Notes: generated from the sequence alone by a model not told the origin. A DNA stretch of 52,188 nt from Bacillus coahuilensis m4-4 (GCF_000171615.1 NZ_ABFU01000028.3:83725-135912); one strand, 5' to 3'; counted from the stretch's first letter, positions 39,899-49,720 are shown. Translations and numbers: made by a program.

Positions 39899-40861
39899 AT
39901 GAAAAATTGGAAAAAGTTTTTATTGATTTCGGTTTTTTCTACAAGCCTAGTAGCCTGTGGGAACACTGATCAACCAGTAGAAGAAGGAACCGGATTGGAG
40001 TCTAGTGAAGGAGAAAATGAAGAATTTCCTGTTACCATCACGGATGCTACTGGAGAAGAAATTTTGATTAAGAACGATCCTGAAAAGATTATTTCTTTAA
40101 TTCCAAGTAATACAGAAATTTTATTTGAAATTGGAACAGGGGAAGACGTTATTGCTGTCACCGACAATGATAATTATCCGGAAGAGGTCATGGACTTAGA
40201 AAAAGTTGGTGGTTTTGAAATCAATGTAGAAAAAATTATAGCATTAGAACCTGATATGGTCTTTGCCCACGAATCTGGTCTATCTTCAATGGAATCTGGT
40301 CTACAACAAATTAAAGACGCTGGTATAACAGTATTAGTAGTAGATGATGCTTCAAATTTTGATGAAGTTTATAGCACAATTGAGTTTATTGGACAAGCTA
40401 CAGGGTTTTCAGAGGAAGCATTAGAAGTGGTAGGTTCAATGAAAAATGAATTAGAAGCTATAGTTGAAAAGACGAAAACATCTGATCTCACACCTTCAGT
40501 ATTTTTTGAAGTATCTCCATCACCAGAAATTTATACTGCTGGAAGTAATACGTTCTTAAATGAGATAGTAGTAATGTTGAATGCAGAGAATGCCGCATCA
40601 GATATTGAAGGATGGGCGATGCTAAATGATGAGCAAATTATAGATCGTAACCCTGAAGTGATCATTACAACATACGGTTATTATGTTGAAAATCCAATAG
40701 AGCAAGTATTGTCTCGTACTGGTTGGGAATCAGTGGATGCGATTAAAAATGAAAGAGTAATCGACATACATTCTGATCTAGTTACACGAACCGGCCCGAG
40801 ATTAGTTGAAGGAGTAGAAGAAGTTGCAAAAGCTATCTATCCTGAGGTTTTCACCAAATAG
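39899..40861 (+). CDS. btuF: Cobalamin ABC transporter binding lipoprotein
   Basis: ATG 39899 follows TAGGGGGAAAGAGAGA; the frame extends upstream into the riboswitch terminator, so the shorter start is used. Of about 320 residues, the first 20 are a lipoprotein signal with lipobox LVAC. An acidic linker follows, then a BtuF/FhuD-type fold (PEKIISLIPSNTEILFEIG, VAVTDNDNYPEE-like loop, VGGFEINVEKIIALEPDMVF). It captures corrinoids outside the membrane. It overlaps btuC by 38 bases. Confidence 0.88.
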   Translation: MKNWKKFLLISVFSTSLVACGNTDQPVEEGTGLESSEGENEEFPVTITDATGEEILIKNDPEKIISLIPSNTEILFEIGTGEDVIAVTDNDNYPEEVMDLEKVGGFEINVEKIIALEPDMVFAHESGLSSMESGLQQIKDAGITVLVVDDASNFDEVYSTIEFIGQATGFSEEALEVVGSMKNELEAIVEKTKTSDLTPSVFFEVSPSPEIYTAGSNTFLNEIVVMLNAENAASDIEGWAMLNDEQIIDRNPEVIITTYGYYVENPIEQVLSRTGWESVDAIKNERVIDIHSDLVTRTGPRLVEGVEEVAKAIYPEVFTK

Positions 40862-41886
40862 ATTTACCATACAATTAAGTATAGCTGTACTACTATTAAT
40901 CTTATCTCTACTGTGTGGCATCTCTTTTGGTTCAGTTACCATACCGTTCAGCGAAATTGTTCAAATCTTATTTGCTTTTATAACAGGTCAGTCTATAACG
41001 GAAATACCATCTTCTACAATATCTATCGTGACCAATATACGTTTACCTCGTGTTATATTAGCGGCATTAGTTGGGGCGTCTCTTGCAATTGCAGGGGCCG
41101 CCTTTCAAGGTTTATTACAAAATCCCTTAGCTGATCCTTATACATTAGGGATATCCTCTGGGGCTTCATTAGGAGCGGTTCTAACTATATTTTACAACTA
41201 TCTTTACCTTTTATTTCGTTTCTAACGTTACCAATTATGAGTATTCTTTGCTCATTTCTTACAATTTTCCTAGTGATTCAGTTTACCCAATTACTTGATA
41301 GGCAGATGAAAGTAGAATCTCTTATATTAACAGGAATTATTATCAGCTCTTTTTAGGATCCATTATTTCATTAATCATTTCCCTAACAGGGGAAGAATTA
41401 AGACAAATCATTGGGTGGTTACTGGGCAGTGTCGGCATGAGAGGATGGAGTCATATTGGGGTGCTTATACCATTTTTATCCATAGGGTTGATCATATTAC
41501 TTCTATCTTCAAGAGAGTTAGATATTATCTCATTTGGTGAAGACAGAGCAAGACATTTAGGAGTGAATGTGAAAAGAAAAAAATGGTTGGTACTAGTAGG
41601 TTCCTCTATTGTTACGGGTGCAGCAGTCGCAGTTTCAGGTACTATTGGGTTTGTCGGACTCGTGATCCCACATTTTGTTCGATTGTTATTTGGCCCAACT
41701 CATAGTAGACTTCTGCCTCTATCGTTTATTTATGGAGCAAGCTTTTTAATATGGGCAGATTTATGTGCAAGAACCATTATCCAACCATCTGAGTTGCCTA
41801 TAGGAGTTCTTACTAGTTTAATTGGTGCACCAGTATTTGGCTTACTATTAGTTCAACGTAAAAGAGAAAGAAGAGGATCTGTGTGA
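40824..41886 (+). CDS. btuC: Cobalamin ABC transporter permease (two frame breaks)
   Basis: An FecCD-family permease. TTG 40824 starts inside the btuF end. NIRLPRVILAALVGASLAIAGAAFQG and NPLADPYTLGISSGASLGA are the family hallmarks. Breaks occur near 41198 and 41355, then the frame continues with GWLLGSVG and ends with the loop GTIGFVGLVIPHFVRLLFG and ELPIGVLTSLIGAPVFGLLL. Repaired, about 354 residues and around ten membrane segments. The stop overlaps the next start (GTGTGA). Confidence 0.87.
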
Positions 41887-43325
41887 TTGATGTTTTAAGA
41901 TTAACAGGTGGTTATCATAATGAGCCGATTATTCGAGATCTTTCGTTTTCGGTTCAATCGAATGAATTTCTGGGCATTCTTGGTCCAAATGGTTCAGGTA
42001 AATCTACATTATTACGATTGTTATTGGGAGAACTGCCTGTCATTTCTGGGGAAGTGAAAATTAACGGAAAGAATATTAACCATTTTGATACAAAAGAATT
42101 AGCCAGAAAAATGGCTGTTCTTCCTCAACATGTTCATTTTTCACTCCCCTATACAGTGATTGAAACAATCGAATTAGGAAGGTATGCTCATAAGAAGGGA
42201 TGGCTTCCTCATTTATCAAAGGAAGATCGTGACGTCATAAAAAGAATCATTGACTTAACGAGAATTCATACTTTACTTCATCGATCTTTAGACGAATTAT
42301 CTGGTGGAGAACGACAAAGAGTTTTTCTTGCACAAGCATTGGTTCAGGAACCTGAAATTCTTATATTAGATGAACCTACAAACCATCTAGATATTGGGTA
42401 TCAAAAAGAACTTTTAGACTTATTAAAATTATGGTCCGTGGATAAACGCTTAACTATTATTGGAGTATTTCATGATATTAATTTAGCTTCTATGTATTGT
42501 AATCGTATTGTCTTGTTGAAAGAAGGGAGAATGGTGACGATGGGGAGCCCTTATGAGACGATAAGCGAAACGAATATTAGAAGTGTGTACGAGACAGATG
42601 TTCACCAAACTCACCACCCTTCAATCCCAAAGCCTCTTATGACTCTATATGGAGATCATCCAGAACATAGTGTAACGATTAAGAAAGAAGCTATTAAAAA
42701 GACAAATGATTACATAGAGTATGTTTCACCGGTTCCACTGAGGACCATTTCATCTGATATTATCGGCGGAGGGATTAGCTGGAGAAAGAATTTTTATAAC
42801 GTATGGGTAGATGAAGGGTATGATTGCAAAGATCCGAAATCAGATGTTCAATCCTTTTTAAACTCTTTAGGTAGAAACATTGATGAAAGTACTTGCATGA
42901 TGACAGCTGTTCCTTTAGAACGATGTGTGGTAACCGAATTTAAGGATCAAGATGTTTCGATTGTGATTACAGTTACGGCAGGAACTTTTCATGCACTAGA
43001 CATCTCGAAAGCAGAAAAATACCCTTCATTAGGAATTGGGACCATTAATACATGGATTTTCGTCAATGGACATGCTACGGATGAAGCTTTGATTCAAGGT
43101 GTAATGACAGCAACTGAAGCGAAATCAAAAGCCATGATAGATGAAGGAATACTAGATGTGACACACGGTACATTGGCTACTGGAACCCCTACTGATAGTA
43201 TTGCAATCGGATGTACTCAGAATGGAGTTTTTTTAGAATATGGTGGTCCTGTAAGTCACTTAGGCTCACTCATTGCAAAAGGTGTCTACGAGACAATCAG
43301 AAAAGCGATACAATCAACGGAGTGA
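41883..43325 (+). CDS. btuD-cbiZ: BtuD ATPase fused to CbiZ adenosylcobinamide amidohydrolase
   Basis: An intact 480-residue fusion starting at GTG. Residues 1-250 are an ABC ATPase: Walker A GPNGSGKSTLLRL, Q-loop LPQHVHFSLPYT, signature LSGGERQRVFLAQ, Walker [13 protein letters not shown] and switch His GVFHDI. From about residue 275 the CbiZ domain follows, with ISSDIIGGGISWRKNFYNVWVDEGYDC, MMTAVPLERCV, and TGTPTDSIAIGC near the end. CbiZ cleaves adenosylcobinamide to adenosylcobyric acid, so the protein couples uptake to remodelling. Similar fusions are known in bacilli. Confidence 0.9.
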   Translation: MIDVLRLTGGYHNEPIIRDLSFSVQSNEFLGILGPNGSGKSTLLRLLLGELPVISGEVKINGKNINHFDTKELARKMAVLPQHVHFSLPYTVIETIELGRYAHKKGWLPHLSKEDRDVIKRIIDLTRIHTLLHRSLDELSGGERQRVFLAQALVQEPEILILDEPTNHLDIGYQKELLDLLKLWSVDKRLTIIGVFHDINLASMYCNRIVLLKEGRMVTMGSPYETISETNIRSVYETDVHQTHHPSIPKPLMTLYGDHPEHSVTIKKEAIKKTNDYIEYVSPVPLRTISSDIIGGGISWRKNFYNVWVDEGYDCKDPKSDVQSFLNSLGRNIDESTCMMTAVPLERCVVTEFKDQDVSIVITVTAGTFHALDISKAEKYPSLGIGTINTWIFVNGHATDEALIQGVMTATEAKSKAMIDEGILDVTHGTLATGTPTDSIAIGCTQNGVFLEYGGPVSHLGSLIAKGVYETIRKAIQSTE

Positions 43326-43897
43326 ATGACATTGGGAGACTTACTATTTGTAACAGGTGGAGTACGTAGTGGAAAACTTCCTATAGTGAACACCTTGCTT
43401 ACGAATTTCATCAAGGGTGTAATGGCAATTTAATTTACCTAGCTACCTCATCTATAACAGATTCAGAGATGTTTGAACGGATTAACCGTCATCAAAAAGA
43501 TAGGAACAATTCAGCATTACCTTGGGTGACGATAGAGAAAGAAAGAGATTTAGATGAAATTTTTCACCTTTTAAAACCACAAGATGTGATCGTTATAGAC
43601 TGTTTGACTACGTGGTTAAGTAACGAAATGTTTAGTGTATCTACTGTTCTAAATCCAAAGAATAAAATGATTCAAACGATAAAAAGTATACTAAAAAAAT
43701 CGGCCATCGTGATCATTGTGAGCAATGAAATAAGTTTTGAATGGATTGAACCAAACTCGTTAACCTATTCCTATTGCGAAACCTTAGGCGAGCTGCATAC
43801 TTGGATCGTTCTTACCTGCAGCAAAGCGATTGAAATGGACATGGGAATTCCGATTATTCATAAGAAAATTAATTTTTTCACCACAAGGGGAGGCTAA
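43326..43897 (+). CDS. cobU: Adenosylcobinamide kinase/guanylyltransferase (one frame break)
   Basis: ATG follows the fusion gene's stop directly. The P-loop reads LFVTGGVRSGK, after which one A is missing (about 43377). The repaired frame continues SYSEHLAYEFHQG. RINRHQKDR keeps the His used for guanylylation in CobU, and VIVIDCLTTWLSNEMF is the Walker B-like block. The C terminus (GELHTWIVLTCSKAIEMDMG) is shorter and unlike the usual ending FRDLAGRVNQ...GLPLxLK, which is instead found in the second CobU-like gene at 45231. About 190 residues. Confidence 0.8.
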
Positions 43898-43901
43898 TGG
43901 A

Positions 43902-44693
43902 TTGAGCCACATATGGAAAGGCTTCCTATTTTCACTACAATTTCTGACGATTATACCTATAAAAATTGACATCGATTTACATCCAACTAGTATAAAACGT
44001 TCCGTCCAATTGTTTCCTATAATAGGGATATTAAAAGGTGTTCTTCTTTTCATATGCATGAACTTCGTGGGAATAAGTGATTTATCATTCATAACACAAG
44101 CATTTTTCCTCTGGCTTGTAAGTATAGTGATTACAGGTGGACTTCATCTGGACGGCTGGATGGACACTAGTGATGCTTATTTTTCATATAAAGACCCTCT
44201 GAAAAGACTTGAAGTTATGAAGGATCCAAGAGTGGGTGCGTTTGGAGTCATCTCGTTAATTATGTTACTTAGCACTAAGTTTATATTCATTTATGAAATA
44301 ATCCGAATGACATCAGAAACCTCAGGATGGTTAATCGTGATACCTCCATTTATTAGCTATATAGCATTATCTCTACAGTTGGTCACATTTCCTGCGGCTA
44401 AGAAAGATGGGATGGCCAATTTCTTTCGTCAGCATGTAAAACCAAAACACCTTTACATATGTTGGATGTATGGACTGATAGTATGTATATTTGGGTTCGT
44501 TTATGATATCTATTTAGGGTTTATTGTAATGTTATTTGTCGGTTTTGCTGTGGTATTTTACGTTTGGGTGAAAAAGAAGGTTGTAAAATGGTTCAATGGA
44601 ATTACAGGAGATGTATTAGGGGCAAATCTTGAGGGAATGGAGTTATTCTTATGGGGAATACTTTTTCTATTTCACTACTGCGACATGGTATGA
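43902..44693 (+). CDS. cobS: Adenosylcobinamide-GDP ribazoletransferase
   Basis: TTG 43902 has AAGGGGAGG ahead at the right distance; the frame extends upstream into cobU without a site. The 263-residue membrane enzyme joins adenosylcobinamide-GDP with alpha-ribazole or its phosphate. The signature GGLHLDGWMDTSDAYFSYKDPLKRLEVMKDPRVGAFGV holds the metal-binding Asp residues. GITGDVLGANLEG near the C terminus is the second conserved block. It overlaps cobC by 43 bases. Confidence 0.9.
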   Translation: MSHIWKGFLFSLQFLTIIPIKIDIDLHPTSIKRSVQLFPIIGILKGVLLFICMNFVGISDLSFITQAFFLWLVSIVITGGLHLDGWMDTSDAYFSYKDPLKRLEVMKDPRVGAFGVISLIMLLSTKFIFIYEIIRMTSETSGWLIVIPPFISYIALSLQLVTFPAAKKDGMANFFRQHVKPKHLYICWMYGLIVCIFGFVYDIYLGFIVMLFVGFAVVFYVWVKKKVVKWFNGITGDVLGANLEGMELFLWGILFLFHYCDMV

Positions 44694-45270
44694 CTCTTGC
44701 AAATGTTGAAAAAAAGTATATAGGCTGGCAGAGTTCTTCACTATTAAAAACAGAAGTGGCCAGATTAAGTCGTCTTGCTCCATACATGAAACGAATGGAT
44801 TCCGTTTCATGTAGCGATTTAGTAAGAGCAATAGAGACTGCTCAATTAGTCGTGCCTAACAAACTGATTGAAAAATAAGTGAATTTCGTGAACTTCATTT
44901 TGGTGATTGGGATGGCTTGACTCATCACGAATTGCAGCACAATCCCAACTATCAGCAATGGATACAAGAGCCGTTCAACATACCCATTCCAAATGGGGAA
45001 CATTTTACAGAATTCAGATGTAGAGTAAATAGAGGTTTTTCTTTGTTGCTTAAAGAAATAAGAAATAAACCAAATCATCATCATCTGATTGTATCACATG
45101 GTGGAGTAATGAGAGTTTTATTAGATTCCTTTGCTCCAGCTAGTAAGAAAAGCTTTTGGGAATGGGATATTTCCCATACAGTCTTATATACCTTAACGTG
45201 GAATTTAGAAAGAAATGAAGGAGACCATCGATGTACTTTATTACAGGTGGAGCATTTAACGGAAAAATAG
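44651..45270 (+). CDS. cobC: Alpha-ribazole phosphatase, histidine phosphatase family (one frame break)
   Basis: The start ATG lies eight bases after GGAG. The catalytic RHG motif is in ISLLRHGMT, SDLVRAIETAQ follows, and the second catalytic His is in VSHGGVMRVLL. One A is missing near 44873, after which the sequence reads SEFRELHFGDWDG. Repaired length is about 206 residues. By neighbourhood it should remove the 5' phosphate from alpha-ribazole or adenosylcobalamin phosphate. Confidence 0.82.
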
Positions 45271-45656
45271 ATTGGACAAAGAATAATCTAGTCTATACTC
45301 AAAATGTGAAATGGGTAAAGGAGGAAGAATCTATTTTCCCACTAGGTGGTGAGGACAATTCCACTATTGTTATAACAAATTTAGAGAAGCGAATCTATTG
45401 TATGTTGGACCAAGTAGATTCTTCTAAAATTAGAATCATATGGGTTCAGATGCTGCTAGATTTAAAAAATTGGGAGCTACATGGTAACAATCGACATGTT
45501 CTCATTATTGGAAATGATATAACGAGGGGAATCGTGCCAATGGATGCATCCATAAGACAATTTCGAGATTTAGTTGGATGGCTCTATCAGGATACGGTAA
45601 AGTATTGTGATGATGTGTATAAAATATGGTATGGACTACCTACTAAACTTAAATAG
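45231..45656 (+). CDS. Second CobU-like protein, lacking key residues
   Basis: An intact 141-residue protein. MYFITGGAFNGK resembles the CobU P-loop, but the Lys is followed by Ile instead of Ser or Thr. The guanylylation His region is missing. The C-terminal part, IGNDITRGIVPMDASIRQFRDLVGWLYQDT and WYGLPTKLK, matches the normal end of CobU, which the cobU gene at 43326 lacks. It may complement that gene, act as a regulatory subunit, or be a degenerate duplicate. The start lies inside cobC. Confidence 0.65.
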   Translation: MYFITGGAFNGKIDWTKNNLVYTQNVKWVKEEESIFPLGGEDNSTIVITNLEKRIYCMLDQVDSSKIRIIWVQMLLDLKNWELHGNNRHVLIIGNDITRGIVPMDASIRQFRDLVGWLYQDTVKYCDDVYKIWYGLPTKLK

Positions 45657-45667
45657 GAGGAATCATA

Positions 45668-46258
45668 ATGAAATTGTATACGAAAACTGGTGACAAAGGA
45701 CAAACGAGTTTAATTGGTGGAAGAGTTCATAAAGATCACATAAGAGTGGAAGCCTACGGTACAATTGATGAATTAAATTCCTTTATAGGAGCTGCAATCG
45801 TAGAACTTCATGATAACCATGTAGAGGATATTCGAGAAGATTTAGAAAGAATTCAACATGAGTTATTTGATTTAGGAGCAGACTTATCCAATGTATCAAA
45901 GAATCTTACTGAAAAGCTTTCAGAAGAGAATATTAAAGAGTTAGAAAGCAAAATTGATCAATACACAGATGAGTGCCCACCATTGGAACGATTTATTCTA
46001 CCTGGAGGAACTAGAGGAGCAGCTCTATTGCATATTGCGAGAACGATTACAAGAAGAGCAGAACGTTTAATCGTAAGCTTAGTTGCTGAACATGAGATGG
46101 TGCCAAAGCATTCTCTGGCCTATATTAATAGATTATCGGATTACTTGTTTGCTGCTGCAAGAGCTGTTAATCATCGCTCGGGAGTTAAAGATATCGAATA
46201 CAATCGAGGAAGAAAAGTGTTTACTACAGCTAAGGTGAAAAAGGATGAAAACAAGTAG
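45668..46258 (+). CDS. yvqK: ATP:cob(I)alamin adenosyltransferase, PduO type
   Basis: An intact 196-residue enzyme preceded by GGAGGAATCATA. N-terminal YTKTGDKGQTSLIGG is the ATP-binding signature of PduO-type adenosyltransferases. RVEAYGTIDELNSFIG and the C-terminal RTITRRAERLIVSL with YINRLSDYLFAAARAVN complete it. It adds the adenosyl group to cob(I)alamin or cobinamide, the form used by the other enzymes of the operon. Overlaps cblT by 14 bases. Confidence 0.93.
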   Translation: MKLYTKTGDKGQTSLIGGRVHKDHIRVEAYGTIDELNSFIGAAIVELHDNHVEDIREDLERIQHELFDLGADLSNVSKNLTEKLSEENIKELESKIDQYTDECPPLERFILPGGTRGAALLHIARTITRRAERLIVSLVAEHEMVPKHSLAYINRLSDYLFAAARAVNHRSGVKDIEYNRGRKVFTTAKVKKDENK

Positions 46259-46733
46259 AGTCAATCTAATCGCAGCTTTTATTGCTTTGTCTGTCATTGG
46301 AGGCTTCATTAAAATACCATCTCCCATTAGTTCAATCGCATTAGATTCTGTCGCGCCTCTTATAGCAGCTAGCATGTTCGGAGGTATGATTGGTGGTTTT
46401 ATAGGGAGTATTGGTCACTTGCTTTCTTCATTAAGCGGTGGTTTTCCACTAGGCCCCTTCCACTTTATTATTATGATTGAAATGTTTTGTATACTTTTCA
46501 TTTATGCGCTTTTTTACAAGACTAATAAATGGGTCGCGTTTTTATTCTTTATTGGAGCTAACACCTTTTTAGCTCCATTGCCCTTTCTTTTTTTTCATGG
46601 GCCCATCATTTTTATTTTTTCCTTGCTTCCTTCTCTAGGGATTGCGACCGTTGTAAATATCATCCTAGTTATTATTCTTCTTCCAAAAATACAGTGGATT
46701 TATTCACATAGGTTTTCCGGTACCTTTCAGTGA
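46245..46733 (+). CDS. cblT: ECF transporter S component, probable alpha-ribazole transporter
   Basis: An intact 162-residue membrane protein with about five segments. The first part (FIALSVIGGFIKIPSPISSIALDS, then GGMIGGFIGSIGHLLSSLSGG) has the pattern of ECF substrate-binding components. It is followed by an AIR-synthase-like kinase gene, the arrangement reported for CblT and CblS in Listeria and Geobacillus, where CblT imports alpha-ribazole. No ECF energising module is encoded here. Confidence 0.75.
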   Translation: MKTSRVNLIAAFIALSVIGGFIKIPSPISSIALDSVAPLIAASMFGGMIGGFIGSIGHLLSSLSGGFPLGPFHFIIMIEMFCILFIYALFYKTNKWVAFLFFIGANTFLAPLPFLFFHGPIIFIFSLLPSLGIATVVNIILVIILLPKIQWIYSHRFSGTFQ

Positions 46734-47426
46734 GAGACATTATAACCTTACCATCTCATCAATTAATCATAAGCTGTGATAATAGCGGAGGAATTGGACA
46801 GAAAGATGAGGATGTTGTTAGAGTAGAGAATAGTCAGGTAGCTTATTATACTTTTCGTGTTGCCGTAATGGAATGTATTTCAGCTGGTGGAGCCCCTCAG
46901 TGTGTGATATTGCAAAATTTTAGTGGAACGAAAGCTTGGAACGAATATGTGACGGGTATTAAAAAGGAATGGAGGAGCTTGAGTTAGAACTACCGATAAC
47001 AGGATCAACGGAAACGAATATGCCACTTCTTCAATCAGGAATTGGTATTACTATTATAGGTATAAAAACCAAGACGATAAACAGTACGTTTAATCCTGAG
47101 CTTCATGAATTAGCAATAATAGGAAAGCCTCTAGTAGGTGATGAAGTATTACATCAAGCAAATGAAATCGCTCCAATGCAAGTGTTCAAAAAGTTTACGG
47201 AACTTTCTCAAGTTTTATATACAGTTCCGGTAGGGTCTAAAGGAATTGCCTTTGAAATTGAACAAATCTTACTATATAAGAATTCTATACATTCTGATCT
47301 GGATCTGACTAAATCAAGCGGACCATCAACTTGCTTTATAGCGGGTTATAACAAAGAGATAGCAGATGATATCAAACTGCTAGCAGAAAAATATTTCATC
47401 CAATTATTGTCCTTCCTATTGATTAG
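46730..47426 (+). CDS. cblS: Alpha-ribazole kinase CblS, PurM-like (two frame breaks)
   Basis: GTG 46730 overlaps the cblT stop. The N-terminal half is PurM/AIR-synthase-like: IISCDNSGGIGQKDEDVV, AVMECISAGGAPQCVILQN. A break lies near 46968, and a second near 47400 (missing C). After repair of the second, the protein would end IPIIVLPID at 47426 instead of 47448. CblS phosphorylates imported alpha-ribazole, giving the substrate for CobS. This completes a lower-ligand salvage branch. Confidence 0.78.
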
Positions 47427-47529
47427 GAGGATGATTTTTTGTGTATAACAAAAAATGAGTATACAATACGTGTAAAGAGTGATAACTTTAATAATGTTTC
47501 ACAAGGGTGAACGAAAGGACGTGTTTGAT

Positions 47530-48390
47530 TTGAGATTAGAAGCAGGCTTAGTATTGCCGCTAACAGTGGATAGACAAGTGGATTTTGGTTTTTTCTTAAC
47601 TAATGACTATGAAGATGTATTATTACATAAAGGCGAAATACTAGAAGATATCCAAGTAGGGGATGAAATTGAGGTATTTCTGTACAACGATAAGCAAGGT
47701 CGCTTATCTGCCACTATGAAAATCCCAACGATTCGCCAGGATGTTTATGATTGGTGTGAAGTTGTAGATAGTAATGAAAAGCTTGGTGTTTTCGTATCCA
47801 TAGGGTTAAAGAAAGACATACTCGTATCAGCAGACGATCTGCCAAAGTTTGATGAACTATGGCCAGCTGTTGGAGACCAGCTTTATATGACGTTAAAAAC
47901 AGACAGTAACGGATTACTGTATGGTAAATTAGCGACAGAGAATGTCATTGATGAAATAAGAAAACCAGCACCTAAACAATTACTAAATCAAGATATTGAA
48001 GGCCGAGTCTATCGGGTACTTCGTGTTGGAAGCTTTCTCATTACAGAAGAGGGATATCGTTGTTTTATCCATGAAAGTGAAAGAGAAGAAGAACCAAGAC
48101 TCGGCTCATTAATGAAAGCACGTGTCATTGATGTAAAAGACGACGGAAATGTTAATGCCTCTTTCTTACCTCGTAAACAAGATAAAATGAGTGTGGACGC
48201 TGAAAAAATCTATGCTTATATGGAGACTAGAGCAGGGGCTATGCCTTATGGTGATAAAACACAACCTGATATCATCTTAGATAAATTTTCAATGAGTAAA
48301 GGTGCGTTTAAGAGAGCACTTGGACAATTGATGAAGAATGGTCGAGTTTATCAAGAGGATGGTTGGACTTATTTTTCAGAAAGAAAATAG
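47530..48390 (+). CDS. cvfB: CvfB/YitL-type S1 RNA-binding protein
   Basis: I choose TTG 47530, with AAAGGAC upstream, giving MRLEAGLVLPLTVDRQVDFG as family members start; longer starts at 47479 or 47521 are less likely. The 286-residue protein has three S1-like segments (VDFGFFLTNDYEDVLLHKGEI, KLGVFVSIGLKKDILVSADDLP, and VYRVLRVGSFLITEEGYRCFIHESE). It ends in a winged-helix domain (FSMSKGAFKRALGQLMKNGRV). CvfB was described as an RNA-binding virulence regulator in S. aureus; here it is presumably a general RNA-binding protein. Confidence 0.87.
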   Translation: MRLEAGLVLPLTVDRQVDFGFFLTNDYEDVLLHKGEILEDIQVGDEIEVFLYNDKQGRLSATMKIPTIRQDVYDWCEVVDSNEKLGVFVSIGLKKDILVSADDLPKFDELWPAVGDQLYMTLKTDSNGLLYGKLATENVIDEIRKPAPKQLLNQDIEGRVYRVLRVGSFLITEEGYRCFIHESEREEEPRLGSLMKARVIDVKDDGNVNASFLPRKQDKMSVDAEKIYAYMETRAGAMPYGDKTQPDIILDKFSMSKGAFKRALGQLMKNGRVYQEDGWTYFSERK

Positions 48391-48392
48391 AA

Positions 48393-48427
48393 ATGAAAAA
48401 AGGCTGATCTGAAATCAGCTTTTTTTC
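48393..48427. terminator. Bidirectional terminator
   Basis: AAAAAAGGCTGAT pairs with ATCAGCTTTTTTT around CTGAA, serving cvfB and the convergent hydrolase gene. Confidence 0.85.
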
Positions 48428-48434
48428 AATGGAA

Positions 48435-49246
48435 TTAAACAAATTTTCCGTAATCTGGTTTAGCGATTTCCTTAAAATGATGGGCCAAGTAAGCTAATTC
48501 TTTGGATAATGCTTCCGATTCCATAGGATTACCGTGACCTGTTATGACTTTTTTAGGTTTCAAGGATTCCAAGAGGATGACAGATTGTTCGGCCTTGGCC
48601 CAGTCCTCTGTAAAATATCTAGGAGGTCCATTTACTTCTGTATCTTGTACAAATACCTTGTAAAGTGAATCTTGTCTAACTGTGACAAAAGCATCACCTG
48701 CAATCAATAGACCATCCTTTTCTCGATAAAGCGAAATGTGTCCAGAAGTATGACCTGGAGTAGCAAACCATTTCCACTCTGGTAGAGTGGGTACGGTACC
48801 ATCTTTTCTAAAGAATATAAATTTTCTTTTATATTAATTCCTTCGTTGGGAAAAGTTGGAGAAATTTTAGCAACTAAACCTCCTTCAACGCTTCCATCTG
48901 GTTTAGGATAATCTTTAGTACCATCCAAATAAGGAAACTCGTCATTATGTGCATAAACCTTGCTAGGTTTAGTTGATAAAAATTTATCAATATTACCAAC
49001 ATGATCGAAATGGCCGTGTGTGAGGATAATGCTTTCTAGTTCTTTTCCTTTCGTTATATCGTTGATCTTAGAAACCAATAAATCATATGTATCAGGAAAT
49101 CCAGTATCAACAAGTACAAAAGTTGAATCTTTCACAATAACAATTACATTTACAATTTTTGTTGTAATGGAAAATACATCATCACTTAATTTATGGATGA
49201 CTCCATTTTCAATAGATGTAAAAGGTAACACTCGATCCTTCATCAT
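48435..49246 (-). CDS. MBL-fold metallo-hydrolase (one frame break)
   Basis: The start follows TAGGAGGGATGA. The zinc-binding motif THGHFDHVGN is near residue 78, with VLVDTGFPDTYD before it. After a break near 48815 the frame resumes with HTSGHISLYREKDGLLIAGDAFV and later VITGHGNPM. The repaired protein has about 270 residues. The pattern is that of a general metallo-beta-lactamase-fold hydrolase; the substrate is unknown. Confidence 0.82.
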
Positions 49247-49296
49247 TCATCCCTCCTAAGAGTAGTATGATGATAAATCAGACATTTATGATGGTA

Positions 49297-49337
49297 ATAA
49301 AAAAAGAAAGAGTAGAGAATGAGCTCTCTACTTTAAG
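49297..49337 (-). terminator. Terminator of the DUF2188 gene
   Basis: On the minus strand AAAGTAGAGA pairs with TCTCTACTCTTT around GCTCAT, followed by CTTTTTTTA. Confidence 0.8.
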
Positions 49338-49536
49338 AATTGAATTTAATTTCGTCGTCCATCTCATGATTGTGAGTAAAAATGATAATTTTTGAAGGTG
49401 TATTTACACTTGCAACTCTTTTCGCTTCTTCAATAGCCTCTTCTCTCGTTATGGATGAATAAATTGGGGAAACATCTTCTAACTTCACGATCCACCCATT
49501 ATCATTCTCGTTTGGAACTACAGAATATTCTTTCAT
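49333..49536 (-). CDS. DUF2188 family small protein
   Basis: An intact 67-residue protein after AAAAAGGAGAGAGCAACT. The pattern KEYSVVPNENDNGWIVKLED, then TREEAIEEAKRVA and a final IIIFTHNHEMDDEI, is that of DUF2188: a single beta-alpha-beta unit in which the last strand usually carries HGxDG-type residues. Function unknown. Confidence 0.75.
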   Translation of the reverse strand: MKEYSVVPNENDNGWIVKLEDVSPIYSSITREEAIEEAKRVASVNTPSKIIIFTHNHEMDDEIKFNS

Positions 49537-49559
49537 AGTTGCTCTCTCCTTTTTCTTTG

Positions 49560-49720
49560 ATTTATGTTTTCAGTACCCGTAGAGGAGTGGATAAAACGTG
49601 ACGAAAGCATATTTTTTTGGGAAGTATCACAACCTGTCCACCTTTTGAATACACTTTTACTAGAGGGTTAAGAATGGTTCGGTTCTTTTCTCTCTTGGTC
49701 CGCAGTATGTCCTCTCTTTC
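49560..49720 (+). other. Unassigned stretch with a possible gene remnant
   Basis: A short frame from ATG 49564 reads MFSVPVEEWIKRDESIFFWE and then a hydrophobic stretch to a TAA near 49669. The wording resembles the N terminus of PAP2-type phosphatases, but no binding site precedes it and no body of such a gene follows. It ends at the plus-strand terminator at 49721. It could be a deletion remnant; confidence is low. Confidence 0.25.
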
